Origin: Sitta carolinensis
Lineage: Eukaryota; Chordata; Aves; Passeriformes; Sittidae
DNA length: 64,000 nt
Direction: 5' to 3'
NCBI GenBank assembly: GCA_032173965.1
Contig: JAVUNC010000006.1
Span: forward strand, 39,093,870-39,157,869
How positions within the stretch are numbered: the stretch's first letter is position 1; every line of letters starts with the position of its first letter. Position numbers and translations under genes: made by a program. Of the stretch, positions 1 to 13,100 are shown one piece after another. The notes beneath the pieces were generated by a model, which ran no database searches, was not told where the DNA came from, and saw only the letters and a list, made by a program, of their open reading frames with translations.

Positions 1-1637
1 CATGTTCATTTGTTTCTGATTACAAAATGTATGTAAATGTATATGCAAATTAAGTGCAAGCATCAGGCTCATGGCAAAGTGCCAATCTATCCCTTAGTGT
101 TACAAAGATTGGGACGTCTGGCAGGGAGATAGAGTGACAGCAAGTGAGGCTGGGCAGTGCCTTCAGATAGAGTCACAGCTGGGCTGCTCCGAGGGGACAG
201 GAAGAGGATAAATCCCGCAGTAACTTGTCACTTTAAACGAAGCTGAGGGGCTACAGAAAAAATCTGTTCCCGATGCAGTTAGAAGTGTGATAATTACAGA
301 GCAATGGGCTCCTGTGTCATTCAGCAGGCAGCATCCCCAGGAAATCTTGCTCTGTAATCAAGGGAAGAGGTGCAATCAAGCCCATATTCAGCCCTCGTTT
401 AGAAACAGCCCCTGCAGGCAACACAAAGGCTTCAGCATGGTGCTTTGTGAAGTTGGTGATCAACGTCTTGGTTCTGCAACTATAAGCAGAGTTGATGCAT
501 TTCTAAGCACATCTTCTGTTCGCCTTTCCTCAGAAAGTCCAGAAGGAGTCTTGGAAGAAGGGTGAGGGTTTAGGCAAAAATAGCTTGTACAAACAGTGTT
601 GCATTCACACTGTCCACATCTGGGAGCCCACTCTCCACACAGCAGTGTCAGAGAAAGAGAAAATTTCTTGCAGACTGACAGCGTGGCCCTGAATGAGCAG
701 ATATGAACAACCTCATCTGGCTTCTACAGCAGCTCAGCTTGAAAAACTTGCATGGGGAAGGGCTTTTCTTGGGCTTTTTTCCCAGAAATATGAATGTATC
801 TGCGATGATCAAATTCTACAGGAACCTCATTGTCTTGGCAGCATCCTGATTCCACAGAGACTGATAAGGTATATTATAGGGGAAGATGTCTCTGAGTTCA
901 GCTTTCATGTCTAGCACCACTGCCCAGGAACATACAAACTAATAGCTACTCAAATCAGCCATCCTTTGTACCCTACAGAGCTGTCAGATTCAGTGAACCA
1001 GTTTACTCCAACTGCAATAAATATAGTCTCACATTTGATTCAAAACAGCCAAACTTTCCAAAGTGCATGTATTTCCACTCTCACTGTATAAACTCAGACA
1101 CAGAAACTGTATCTGCTCAGCTACCATCTGGGCATGTGACTGCCATGCTGTACACAATCCTACTATCTCTGAGTGCACATGAAGTGCCAAAAATTTTTTT
1201 GCAGACTGGGGGCACAGTCTGGACAGGATTCACAGTTTCATCTCAGTATGGAATGGTTGTTCTCTGTTGACATTCATTATAACTGGAACTGCACTTGGAG
1301 TTACAGTAGCCTATAATACTGAAAATAGAGCTTCATTCCATCACAGTACAAAATCAGCACATTCCACTCTCTACTTCTATCTCCAGCCACAAAATAAATG
1401 AGTTTTCTATGGTTTTACCATCTGCAGACATAGGTATCAGTCAACAGCCAAGTAGGTCCTGGACACTGTCAAGAGAACTCATTATTAAAAAGGTACATAT
1501 TACATTTAGCTGTTCAAACAGAACTTGTTATTGATCAGATCTCATCAGTTCCCAGTAAAAGAGCCAACTCTAGTGATGAAATGAAAATATTCGCATAGAC
1601 TACAGACTAGTAAATACTGTAACAGAGTGAAGGTTCC

Positions 1638-1668
<31 letters not shown>

Positions 1669-4251
1669 GAAGTTGTTGATATCCAGTTGATAGACCAATC
1701 TTTTTCAAAAGTGAGACTGGGAACAAAATAACCATGTTAGTCTGCATATATCCAGAGGCATGATAAAGTTACAAAACAAAAGGGAACAGTTCTGACAACA
1801 AACATCTCAATTTCTTGGGGGAAAAAAAAGCAAACAAAGAAAATAAAAGTTGTTCAATGGCCAATCAAGCCACAGACAGGAAGAGCCAGTAACCAGTTCT
1901 GCCATTCCTGCCACATCCTAGTGTTTATCAGTGGAGTTCTGCAACACTCACGGAATTGAAAGACAACATCTTATGCTTTTCAAAGTCAGACAAAAAGGTA
2001 GCCATACTTAATTTGGCTCCTAGTTTTTTTCTTGCTGCTTTTCTTTGTCTGCTTGTTTCCACTTACTAAACAGCCTTTTCTTTTGGTTTTTCCATTCATC
2101 TGCGCAAACACTGTAACATTTTTTTCAATGACAGCATTTAACACACAAGAAATCACCACTGCTGCAGCAAAAATGAGGCAGAAGACAAGGCTGATTATAA
2201 AATTCTAACATAAACCAAATATACACCATTTAGTAATATATGAGAAAACCATAAGAACTGAACAAGGTAATGACTGTGGAAATCTCTACATTTGATCCAC
2301 ACAGCATCTTCTCTGAGAGTGAAAAGACCCCAGTTAACAATGAGTTAAAAGTGCTTAAGAAGGCACATTGTGACAAACTTCCTCGCTCACCCTTAACAGC
2401 AGGTTGGGCTGGAAACTGATGAATCACTATAGGAAACAAACAGCAATGGTGACTCACGGCTTCAAACAGTAACAATAGCACTGCTTTATCCATGGTGTCC
2501 AAAACAAAAATATCCCTGGATTCATTAGAAGATGTATCTCAGATTGTTCCACCCACCCAGGAAATATGGAAAATCCGCCCCCTGAGCCCTGGTTAGAGTT
2601 TTCACAGTTGCCCCACAGGTACATGGAATTCCTGCTCACTTACAGTACTTTCTCAAGAGGTTCACTGAAAACCATACGCTGTTGATATCTTGAGCAGCTC
2701 CCCGAGGAGTCTGGATCCATTAGCTCAGCAGTAGACAGAGCTTTACATCTTTATGCTTCAGGGTCCACATGCCTGTGTGGCTCTTGCAATCTTCTATCAC
2801 CACAGCTGGCATTTAGACCTGAGCTGTGTTTGTCCCGTGTATGAGGATCAGGCTAGTGGCCCAGCTCCTGAACTGCCTGGTCACACCCAGAAGTCTGGCC
2901 AGCCCCACATAATTCATGCCTCAAGCACAGAAAATAGTTCTGGCTCATTAATGGTTTGGACTAATCAGGTCAGAGCAAATAGCCAGGAAGAATTCCAGTG
3001 TTCAACACTTCACAGGCTTACACCTCCTGTCTAATACTCATGTACTGTTACTGTATTATTTGGATATAAAGCCAAATTTTCTGTTATGATTAAAATCACC
3101 TTAAAATGAATGCATATATGGATGCTGTTTATTTTCCAAACCTTCCCTTCCTATAAAAACATGTTTGCTTCGGCATCTAAATGCAGACTGTAAACATGGA
3201 GCTGTAGAGTTTTTTCCTTATATATCAAGATTATAAGGACTGTTTTCACCACTTCTCACATTGTACAGACTAAATTCTGGTTAATCTGGTTTCACTGCCA
3301 AAAGGAGTGAACAAATGGTAGTCATAAAAATATATTATTGCAAATATTTCTATTTTGACAAATTCCAGGTTGGGTTTTTTCTTCCTTGAGATTGGACACT
3401 TCTTGTCCAGGTTTCATCTTTGGTTTAAGCTCAAACTGTGGTGCTTAAGGCCAAATGTCATAAACAATATTGTGATGAGATTCTCAAATTCACACAGGGA
3501 TTTTCAGTTGATTTACTTAAGTATCCTGCACATACAGAGTTAATTGCCATCACACTAATAAAGACCAAAGGAAAAATGTGAAATACACCTCACCATGTAG
3601 TTTGCTTGACTTAAAACTTTCAAACTCAAATTCAAAAAGAGAGTACCAAACAATGAAGAAACATTCAAATCCTCTTCTCTGTACAACACTAAAATCAATT
3701 TATAAAGCAATTCAAGCAATTTAATCAAGGATGCTAAAACAATCAAGGTGCCGTTCAGTGATTAGTATGCAAGCTATTTAAGGGAAGCATGGGGCCTCCA
3801 CAGGCTAGCAACAACTAACATCAAATAAGTATATCATGTCCTGTCAATCAGTTATGTTAGTGATATGTGTATATATATGGCTCCTGTTTGCTGACAGTTC
3901 ACTCAGTTTTCAGGGACTACTGATAAAAGACAGCCATTGCTTTTACCAGCACTAACCTAAGGTACTTCTTAGTTTTATTTACCAACTTATGTTCTCTATA
4001 CTTATTAATAAGTTGCTGATGAAATGAATGATGATGATGAAAATCTGTCCATGCTATTAGTGCAGCATCCTTTCAGAAAGACACTTGCTGCAGTTTCTCA
4101 CACTCTCTATCTACTCCCATTTCATTACTTCCATTTGGAAAAAGATGGTGGAACTTGAATTCCTCTGACAACCATCAGCAGGAATAAGAATCTAAACAAC
4201 AAATTAACTCTTTGGATTGTGTAAAGGTCAAGAAGAAGTAGGGAAGTATTC
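1..4251 (-). other. NRXN3: NRXN3 intron 2 (partial), no gene recognised
   Basis: This AT-rich stretch lies downstream of the coding exon in the direction of transcription. Its open frames are short (at most 93 codons), and none has recognisable protein content or flanking splice sites. The only clear structure is a 26-base A run at 1643-1668. The next NRXN3 exon is not in the window, which fits the very long introns of this gene in vertebrates. Confidence 0.8.
1643..1668 (+). repeat. Poly(A) homopolymer, 26 bases
   Basis: There are 26 consecutive A residues following a C-rich stretch. No gene-derived sequence is recognisable upstream, so I cannot say whether it is a retrocopy tail or a simple homopolymer expansion. 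Confidence 0.9.
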
Positions 4252-4258
4252 TCTTACC
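4252..4258 (-). other. NRXN3: Splice donor of NRXN3 exon 2
   Basis: The minus strand reads AAG|GTAAGA, with the last exon base at 4258 and intron GT at 4257-4256. This is a near-perfect match to the consensus donor. It falls directly after the EGF1 cysteine C234 and residues SE, where alpha-neurexin genes have a phase-1 intron leading to alternatively spliced region 1 and the second LNS domain. Confidence 0.93.
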
Positions 4259-4966
4259 TTCAGAACACAGCTTGCCAGCATATCCAGTGGCTGAGCAGTC
4301 ACAGTGTGGCTCACCATCCAGAAGGAAGCAAGTGCCACCATTTTCACACGGGTTTTCCGAGCAAAGTCCTTCCATTTCCAGTCGGACCCCTTGACTGCCC
4401 AGGAGCTGCGGCTCAGAATTGCCATATTTCAGATCCAGGATAAATCCTTGAAATGGAGGCTCACTCAGGACACCATCAAGAGTCAAGGCAGCAGGACGAA
4501 TGTCCAGTGGGACTCCACCAATAAAAAGGTCGCTGACAATATTCATGTACTGGCGCTGTGGACGCACCTCACCCGGCTTGGCTTCTCCATCCAGCACTAG
4601 CACCGTCCGGAGGTGATTGCGGCTGACCATCAGGAAGTGCCAGTTGCTGTCGTTTACCTGCTTGTCTGTGAGAACTGTCGTCTCCGCACAGTCCACACTG
4701 AACTGCAGCTGGATGCGCCCGTCAACCAGGGACAGACAGAGGAAGTCACAGACACCACCATCATCAAAATAGAGAAGCAGCCCAGCAGAGACATTGGTCT
4801 TGAACTGGAAGCTGAGTTCACTTCTAGTGCTGGCATCCCAGCGGAGGTAGCGGGCCCACTGGTTGGGGATGCCCATGAACTCTAGACCCAAACAGAGACC
4901 CAGCAAGGAGCCCAGCAGCAAACTCACCTTCAAGGTGAAGTAGATAGAATGCAGAGTGAAGCCCAT
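4258..4966 (-). CDS. NRXN3: Neurexin-3 alpha, first coding exon (partial CDS)
   Basis: Alpha-neurexins are presynaptic single-pass adhesion receptors that bind neuroligins, dystroglycan and other postsynaptic partners. Only the N-terminal 236 codons plus one base are here. Residues 1-27 are a signal peptide (hydrophobic 10-27, ending LCLG before LEFMG). Residues about 28-198 form the first LNS domain, with C73, C77 and C93 and N-glycosylation sequons at N58 (NVS) and N105 (NDS). Residues about 199-235 are EGF repeat 1 with all six cysteines (202, 207, 213, 222, 224, 234). The paralog call rests on the mature start LEFMG and the [12 protein letters not shown] stretch, which match NRXN3 and not NRXN1. 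The start is the first ATG of the exon (A at -3, G at +4). The frame stays open past the exon to 4175, but that tail is intronic: a GTAAGA donor follows at 4257. Intron phase is 1, as expected after EGF1. The frame is intact, with no stop or frameshift. Confidence 0.96.
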
Positions 4967-4988
4967 CTTTTCAAGAATCTGCTCTTCC
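4967..4988 (-). other. NRXN3: NRXN3 exon 2 5' UTR segment and splice acceptor
   Basis: Reading the minus strand, a pyrimidine tract (about 5010-4991) of the form CTTCTTTTTTTTCTCCTAG ends in AG at 4990-4989. Exon sequence begins at 4988, leaving only 22 bases before the ATG at 4966. These 22 bases contain no ATG. A second acceptor-like site (AG at 5529-5528, preceded by a T-rich run) lies 539 bases further upstream. Using it would add several upstream ATGs to the leader, so I prefer the proximal site. No transcript evidence is available. Confidence 0.8.
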
Positions 4989-7900
4989 CTAGGAGAAAAA
5001 AAAGAAGCCCCACACTACTGGGAGGAGAACCCCAGCAGTCAACACCAAATGTTAAATCCAAAAGGGAGAGAAGAAGAGCAGAGAGAGCGACAGAGAGAGG
5101 AGGAAAGTGGAAGGTGAGACTGCAAGTGCACGTGACCAAGAGGAAGTGTCTCCTCCCAAGGAAAGATCTCAATTATCCTTTAGGAACTAGAGGCTTTTAT
5201 CCCAGAAGTACAGGATACATGAAGTGACTTCTCCAGATGGTATACTTCTCTGAAGGGCAAATAACCTACAGTGATTTCTCTTGGTAGAACACAAAGGTGA
5301 CACTGGTGTTCCAGGAGGCAGGAAAGGGAGAGACAAAGCCCAAGCCTAAAATTCTTGTTTTCTAGAAGTGATGACAATATTGACAGAGATGGCAGAGAGA
5401 TAGAAGAGAGAGTGAATTCATAAAGCACGTGAACTTCAAGAGGGCAAAAATAAAGTCAATCTTCATGATGCACTGGTGGATTCCCAGCCCATAATTCACT
5501 GCTTGGCACTCACAAAACTTGCAGGACCTGTGGGGTCAAGACAAAAAAAAGAAAGGCAGAAGTTAATCTTACTACTCACCATATCTTTACCATGAAGCTT
5601 ACTAACATCTTGTCCAATAACTCATTTACATTTCTTAATACTCTGGACTCTTCATGCTTGCAATTGGCTGTACGGGTCTCAAAAGCAGCAAGGACATCTA
5701 TGTACTCAAAACAAAGTGGCCAAAATAGAGAACTCACCAATCATCTGCACACATAACAATGATGAGCAATATAAAAATACACCAAATTATTTAACTCCTT
5801 TGATGGATGCGATCTCATTGACTTTACTGAGAAATGGTGCTGAAGCTTTCCCAGTAAAAATTACCTCTTCATGAAAATGCTTAGGACAAAGACCAGAGTT
5901 CCTTAGAGTTTAAAAGCTGATAAAGGCAAGAGATGCCATTATCCAAATTTTCTATTCCATTCCTTACATTATGCTTCCTAGCACCAAGGAAGTATTAGAG
6001 AGGACAACCCTGCTGTCAGCCTGTCACACAATAGCTTCTTCTACTTTACATGTCTTGCATACTTCAGAGACCCTACCACGGACCTCTGCAACCTGGAAAC
6101 ATGGGCTATGCAAATTATATATTGCAATCTGCAGCTTAGATGCTAGCGAAATTGTAGCTTAGATGCTAAGAACTGTCTAAGCACTTAACTACTTATCCTG
6201 GTCTAATGTTTTGGCAAAAGGGCCAAAATTCACTCCTAATTAAGAGCAAAGAATTCTAACTGCCTTCAGCTAGTAACATCTGTTAACACTGTGATTTAAT
6301 TCACTTCTGCATACTTATATGTATGTGGGTGACTGTATGCCTGGTGTAGGAGGATGTTTTAAGTGACAAGTTAAGGCAGCACAAAGCTAGGCTCCTTCTT
6401 TGAAAATTCTACCCAAGAAGAAAATAAGTTTTCTATTAACACAGATGTTTGTTGACAAAGATGGGTTGGACACGAGAGCATCTCTGGGAATGGCTAACAT
6501 TAGCATTGATACAAAGCAGGAAAGGAGAAGATGAGAATCAAGGCCTTCAGCCTCTCAGAAGTTAGCATAAACACAGCTTCCACAAACTGGAACAGAAATA
6601 TTGTGACACAGTATTTGCTAGGGAAGTTTTTTGTGCTGTGGACCATGAGAGTTGTTCACAGCAGATGCTGTTCAACCCCATCACCCATCTTGCTCTGAAT
6701 GAGAAGGCACACATACTGCAGAAGTGGGCAGTGCTGGAAAGTTTCTATTTGGTAGGGACAGAGGCTGAGCTGGAGGAGAATCACTAGGAAACAGAGGGGA
6801 GAGTTCACACAGTCACATCTTCACCTGCCTCAGGGACCTGCTGAAGCTATAAGTCTCCAGAGCTGTCAGTCTGACAAATCTAACCAGCACAAAAAACAAG
6901 TCACTTAGAAAACAAAAGGGATCAATTAAAAGAAAACCCACAAGTTGGAGAGAAATGTGAGCTTTCAGTGCCCAGTGGAAACCAGGCCTGTTCCCTGCAG
7001 CTGCCTGAGTGGAGTGTGCTAGCTAAACTGCTATAAACACAAATAAAATCAAGTCAAAACCAGAGGGAAGATAATTCCTTTTAATTGTTAACAGCTTGGC
7101 TGAGGAAAATGAAAGGTGGAAAAAGGAGGTGTTAGGAGAGGTGTAAAATGAACAAATAACTAAACACAGAATCCAATTCCCCAATTCATTTCTCTTCCCA
7201 TTAATCACAATGTTGGCTAAGTTCATGGGGGTTTTGGGGGGTTCTGAAAAACTAATTGGGAAAAAAATTATGTGGTTCTTGTCCATTTACCTTTCTTCTC
7301 TGTGCTCCCTAGTGGATCCACTAAAATAGTCCATGATTTATGGAGAAGAATAGAGAGAGAGAAAGGTAAGAGAAAGTGATGACCCAAGCCTGGAATTGCT
7401 GATGAGATGGAAATAGGAACATCATAATGTGTGTAAATTAGCCAGTGATGTGCTTCCAGCAGCTCACAGCTTCCTGGACCGTTTACTACCACCATGGCAA
7501 AAATCACTACTCCATCAGACAGCTCTGTGCTTAGCCTGAGCTGAGAAGGGTGACAAGCCCAGCATGGCAGCAACCATCCACAGAGACACCAATGCAGCAG
7601 GGCTCTCACCCCAGCTTTTAATTCTCCTGGGCAGGGTAGATTGCACCATCTGCATCAAAAGCAGCCCTCAGTCTTATACTCTCCTCTCCCTGTTTTAGAA
7701 GATGAACACTTTGGTGAGCAGTGAAAGATGCTGTAAATCACAGCAGCAGGTGTGAACACTATAGATAACCACAGACAAGATGCCTATGTCCACACACAGT
7801 TCAAACTCCTGTCTGAAAAGCCTATCAATCTCTCCCAATCGCGGTATGCTGAAAGCCTGTTTTACACAGACAAATCCCAGTCTCCATGGGTCACTTCAAT

Positions 7901-10062
7901 CCTTGGGATATTTCAAAGGTACAATAATGAGGATAGACTACCTCTGTGGTGCAAATGTGGATACAACTTCATTAGGACATGACAAAAGGCATAGTCAACA
8001 CGGGAAAACAGAAATGGTTAAACAAGAATAGCAGTCTTGACTGACTGAAGCCAAGGCAATTCTTCTGTTTTGATTGAGAAAAGCCAAGGTAATCCCTTTC
8101 TAGCTGTTTTGAAAGAAGACAGTGCCAGTTCTGTTTCAGAAGAGGAAGACAATGCAAAAAAACCATGAAATACAGGTGTCATTGCTGGGTGCCTCACTGC
8201 CTTTTAGACACTGAAGCTCAGATTTTGGGAAGGCTGCCCACACCCAGCCACTAGCAGGCTGGGGCCATCTGTGACTCCCCCAGAGCTCTGTCAGTGCACG
8301 TCAGCCCTGACTCATGGTGCTTCCCTTTACTCCAGTTTCATGTCTCACACAGTTAAGTCTGTGAGAGCAAATCTTACCACAGTAGCAGGGTCTTCAAGAA
8401 GAGCTCAGTACACCCAGTGCCCTTTATGGCAGGAGGCAGGATCTGAATCCTAACCTTGAGAGTAAATCCTGACACACCAATTCTGTGCCTCATGCATTCC
8501 CACAATGATTCTCCAAGGCACACTGAGAATGAATAATTTTCTGCTCTTACCATTTTATTTTTAGCATAAATACTACCCTAGCAGCCTCTTACAGCACTCT
8601 GCTACCATAGCAATACGTTACAGTTTGGGACAAAAGCTAGAGAATCCCAGAGTATTGTCTTACATATTTTATCTCTGAGAAATCTCATTGTCATGGCATG
8701 ACCATATCTTGCATAAAAAGGGACTTCATGATGGACAGCAGCAGGCAAGTTATCTCCAATGCACTTCCAACAATTTGTACTGCCTCCCTGGCCCACCTGA
8801 GCGCTGCAATGGCAAGGAGCCTGCACACTGCACAGACGGCTCAGCACCTCGCACACGCCAAAGCCAGGGCAGGAGACACCCTGAAACTGAAACTGGCACT
8901 GCTGAAACCCCCACTCGCGAGGCTGACAGAGCTGCACAAGCTCCCCAGCCAGGGAAGGGAGGCAGCCCCGCCGCAATGCCAACGGCAAGTGCTGCCTAAG
9001 CACTGCAGCCTTTCCCAAACTTGACAGCAGTCTATTAATGCCAGGTCAGAGCTATCTGCTCAGCAGCCCACGGAGGGGGTCTCGCCCTTGCTTTGAAGTG
9101 GCTCTCAACCACTTATCAGCTGTATGCGAAGAGTGAGTGACATTATCTAATTGCCAACTAATTTCCATAATTACTGACTGGCACACTCTGTATGCTGGGT
9201 TAGTATCTTTGCAAACGTCTTGAAACACACCTGCTTAGGAAAGGGGGTGAGAAGCTGTTGCTCGGCAGCTTATTTACCCAACTGCACAGAAAGGTCGCAG
9301 GAGATGGGTTTGTCACTCCCTGTCCCCCCTCCTCCACTGTCTTCCTCTCTGGCTGCTAATTGCTTGGGGATGGACTTACTTGTATTTTAAAGTATAATTT
9401 TCGGCAGAAAGAAGAACAGAATTAGATGAATTAAAAGACAGGCTGGCTTCCCTTGCAACCCCTGCCTCAGCAGCCCAGTGCAAGCCTGTGTAAGTCCTGC
9501 TATTCCACTTCAGAATGCTGGACAAAATCCCACTGACACACTGATGGGAAAGGTTTACAATCCGCCCAGTCTAACATCCTCTTCCACAACCAGAAGTATT
9601 CACTATGCAAATTTGTGCAGAAGGAAAAATATACATTGGTCAGCTAAGATCCATATATTTAATACCCCATGTGAACTCACTTTTGTCCTTTCCTTCACTC
9701 TAAAACAAGCAAAATCCAATTGTTTCCTTTATTCCCCAAGCCCTAATGAAGCAGCAGAGCCTTAGGAAGGAGTAAACAGGATCCTAACTTGGCTCTGCAT
9801 CCACGTGTCCTCCCTCAATTGGCACAAAGCACAGCAATCAAATCATTAGAGCTCTGACATATGCTGCTCAAAACGATACAGTAAAATTTACCCTCAGTAA
9901 TTGATATTAAAAGTCAAGCTTGCTAGAAGAGAGAAATAGGGAATTCATAATATTTATTCACACGTCCAGTTCTGAACAGGCTCCTTTTGGCTAATGCTCT
10001 GAAATCTTTCTGCCTGATCTATCCCCAGCTGAATTGTGGCTAAAGATGAAGGGTCAAAGCAT

Positions 10063-10114
10063 AACAACAACAACAACAACAACAACAAAAAAAAAAAAAA
10101 AAAAAAAAAAAAAA
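10063..10114 (+). repeat. (AAC)n microsatellite joined to a 28-base poly(A)
   Basis: About eight AAC units (10063-10086) run directly into an uninterrupted A run (10087-10114), followed by a few more ACA/AAC units. The compound structure is the typical result of slippage in an A-rich tract. Confidence 0.9.
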
Positions 10115-13100
10115 GACAACAACAACCTTCCAATAAAAATGCAGATGTGAAAACTGCAAGTTGCTACGGTCACTACAGATAAAAAGGAACACAGAAATCC
10201 TCCCATGACACAACATCCTCAGCAATGATGCATGGAGGGATGTTTACAGAGAATTGAGAGGGGACATGGAGGGTTTGAAATTCATGAGACTACAGAAAAC
10301 CACAGGGGCTAATTTAGTTTTTAATTCCTCTAGCAGAATTTGCATCTCAGTAATAAATCTGGACACTGCCTCATACCCTTGCTGGGACAGAGAGGACTCT
10401 GGGGTGGTGCCAGGGAAGCTGAGCTGAAAGAACTAGCATGAAGATAGAAACACTGAGCTTCCATCTTCATTCCATTCTATGATTCTCCTACCAAGGGAGA
10501 TTTAGTGGCACTACGCAGCTCAGAGGCGTCACGGGTAAGGCAAGATGGGCTCTGGTTAGTGAAGAGGCTGGAAGTGAGGTCAAAAATAGGGGCTTTGCTT
10601 TGCAAAGAGCTGAACACATCTAGGTTCTGCTGAAGCTGGCAGAACTTCATGGGCTGTAGCATTTACATTACTGGTTGGCTGGCTGCACGGAGAGAAGCAG
10701 TAATATTCGGCTTTATCCTGGATGTAGAGATATGTGCATATGAAGACCAGCGTCTTAAAATTGGGGACTGAGGATGACATGGAGCACCTATTGACCTCTT
10801 CTGCATGGTTTCCAGGGATATAGTATTCATGCCAGTCTCTCACATCACTGTGAAACCACACATGCCTTTGCCCCACTCCAAGCCCAAGTAGAAGATGTAT
10901 TATTCCATGTTCTTTGGGTCTTTGCACTACTGATCCATCTTGCAAGCTTAACTTTTCCATTCTTGAAAACTGATGTAGTTACTTCTTATCTAAATTCAGC
11001 ATTGAGCTCCCTGGGAGACAGTTGCAAATAAACTGTATCAAATAAGAAGCAAGAAAACAGGGTATGGAGTTACAATTCAAGAGTGTCCTCTTTAAAAATA
11101 GACTATAAAGCTAAATTAGTTAGTATTTGCTTCCCTGTAGTGGATTAGTGCATACACATGCACATGCACTCACCAACAATTATAACCTGTAGGTAGGTGG
11201 TTGGTTGGTTTCCTGGTACCTAGGCATGTGATTTGCAGTCAGTTTAAGCCCACTGCCCTTCTCCCCATTCTGACTTCTTCCCTGGGAAGGCAAGAATGAC
11301 TGCTTATGATAAGGCTCACCTCCAGAAACACTGTGTAATACCCAAATACCTTCGCATGGGAGAGCTGAACTCACCTGCACTAGCAAGACACAGATGAAAT
11401 GCCACCAGCAGCCTCAGAAGGGGTATGAGCAAACTAGTAAAGTGCTCAGTTCAATAAAATGCACGAGACCATGGCAGCACAGCCTCACTTCAGACTTATC
11501 AGGCTGGAAAGTCATCTGATTGCTGAAAGAGTTACCATTTTATCATAGCCACCCTTCACATTTTTACATCCTGGGACTATTTAAACTTAAATCAGAACCA
11601 GAGCTCTACAGATCTATCCTGGAAAAAGAAGAGTTAAAAAAGCCACAAGAGACATCGTGACTCCCCTCTTAAACACTCTCATCACCCCACAGAGGAGGCC
11701 ATCTAGTCCATGAGAGTGACCTTTAACTAGCCTACCTAGCCCGGGCTCAGCATGAATGCAATTTACAGACCATTTCAGCTCTCCAGCTTTCTTAACACAA
11801 AGAAGAAAAATCAAAACCCCAAGCACAATGGAAAAGAAAGAAAGGGAGAGGGAAAATAACCCTGCAGAGCAATCATGTCTGAGGCTGCTCTGATGGCTTT
11901 CTGTTCCCTTCCAGGACACAGAAATGACTCCCAGTGTGTTAATTACTCCCATTACCACAAACTCTCCACTAACAAGGAGTAGCTAAAAGGAAGCGTTGGC
12001 AGCAGCTGAGCAGTTATTGCTCTGTACTGCCACGAAGGCGAAACCAGACTCCCCCATCTCTAAGCTGGTACTAACCAGGAGAGCGATTTCTGCAAAACTC
12101 AACAGCCTTTATTGTAATTCCCATGGCAGCTGCACCGGGAACGCTGGCTTTGCCTCAATTCCACCATCGTTAAAAGAGAACAAAGAATATCTGCTTTTCT
12201 AAAGACTTTGAAGCTCAACTGTTGGAGAGCCCTGAATCACTATCATTTATTTTACTCCCTCTGTAGATGGTCTGTCTGAATGCCCGGTCCTCTCCTTTCT
12301 GCCATCTAAAAACTTGGACAGATCTGTAGCATTGTTTATTCTACACCTAATACACCAAATGCAGTCAGCAGCTACACACATCTCAGCAGGGAATGTTAGT
12401 GGGGAATCTGGTGATATCACAGTGCTGGCATTATTGATAAAGGCAATGCTTCTTCCAGAAGTATATAGTATTTGCATTTTCTTTAATAGATGCATATATA
12501 GTATTTCCATTTTCTTTTAATAAAAATCAAGCCTTTTGAAAATATGCTTATCACTACCAAAACCCAAAGTTTGAGCACATCACTAATACCTAAAAATAAG
12601 GCTGCTTCTGAGATTTTCCTAAGACTAACAATGCAGAATGGGCTTACTTCCCCCTCAAAATGTATTTGATACTACAGACACAGGCTAGCATTAGACACTC
12701 CTCAAAGGTGAGACACAACTGAAGTGTGGGGGGGGACTCCTGACTTTGAAGCAAGAGGAAAAAAGTCACTGGTGCACTGCTTTCTCAGTTACTTAATTTT
12801 AGAAAAAGGTACAAAGCACAAAATAAAACAAATGGCCACCATACTAAGAAATACCACCCTGCTCTTCCTAGCTGTCTGTCTACCCATCTGCTTCTTCTTT
12901 GCTTATGCTTTTTAAGTTCTTCAGGAGAGAGAACATCTTCTTTTCTGTCTTAGAGAATCTAGCACAACATAGTCAAGAGCAGAACTATGAGGCACTACAC
13001 ATGTACACATTAATAATTGTGATTTTACATACTTCAGCTAGCACTAAAATGCCTTTATATTCTAGCTGGTGTATAACACTTCCTTTAAAAAAATTTTAAA

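Noticed and set aside
1643..1668. Poly(A) run as the tail of a processed pseudogene
   Set aside because: No gene-derived or coding-like sequence upstream and no flanking target duplication seen.
4304..4885. Plus-strand frames of 98 and 90 codons opposite the neurexin exon
   Set aside because: Shadows of the conserved coding exon on the opposite strand.
5527..5540. Alternative splice acceptor for NRXN3 exon 2 (AG at 5529-5528 on the minus strand)
   Set aside because: Usable by sequence, but it would add a 5' UTR with several upstream ATGs. The acceptor at 4989 has a better pyrimidine tract and gives a clean leader.
7268..7609. 113-codon minus-strand frame with a hydrophobic, signal-like N-terminus
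   Set aside because: No recognisable family and no clear paired acceptor/donor; a single such frame is expected by chance in 60 kb. A transcript would be needed to revive it.
8602..9024. Overlapping 103-138-codon frames on both strands in a GC-richer patch
   Set aside because: Several frames open together, no domain content, no splice context.
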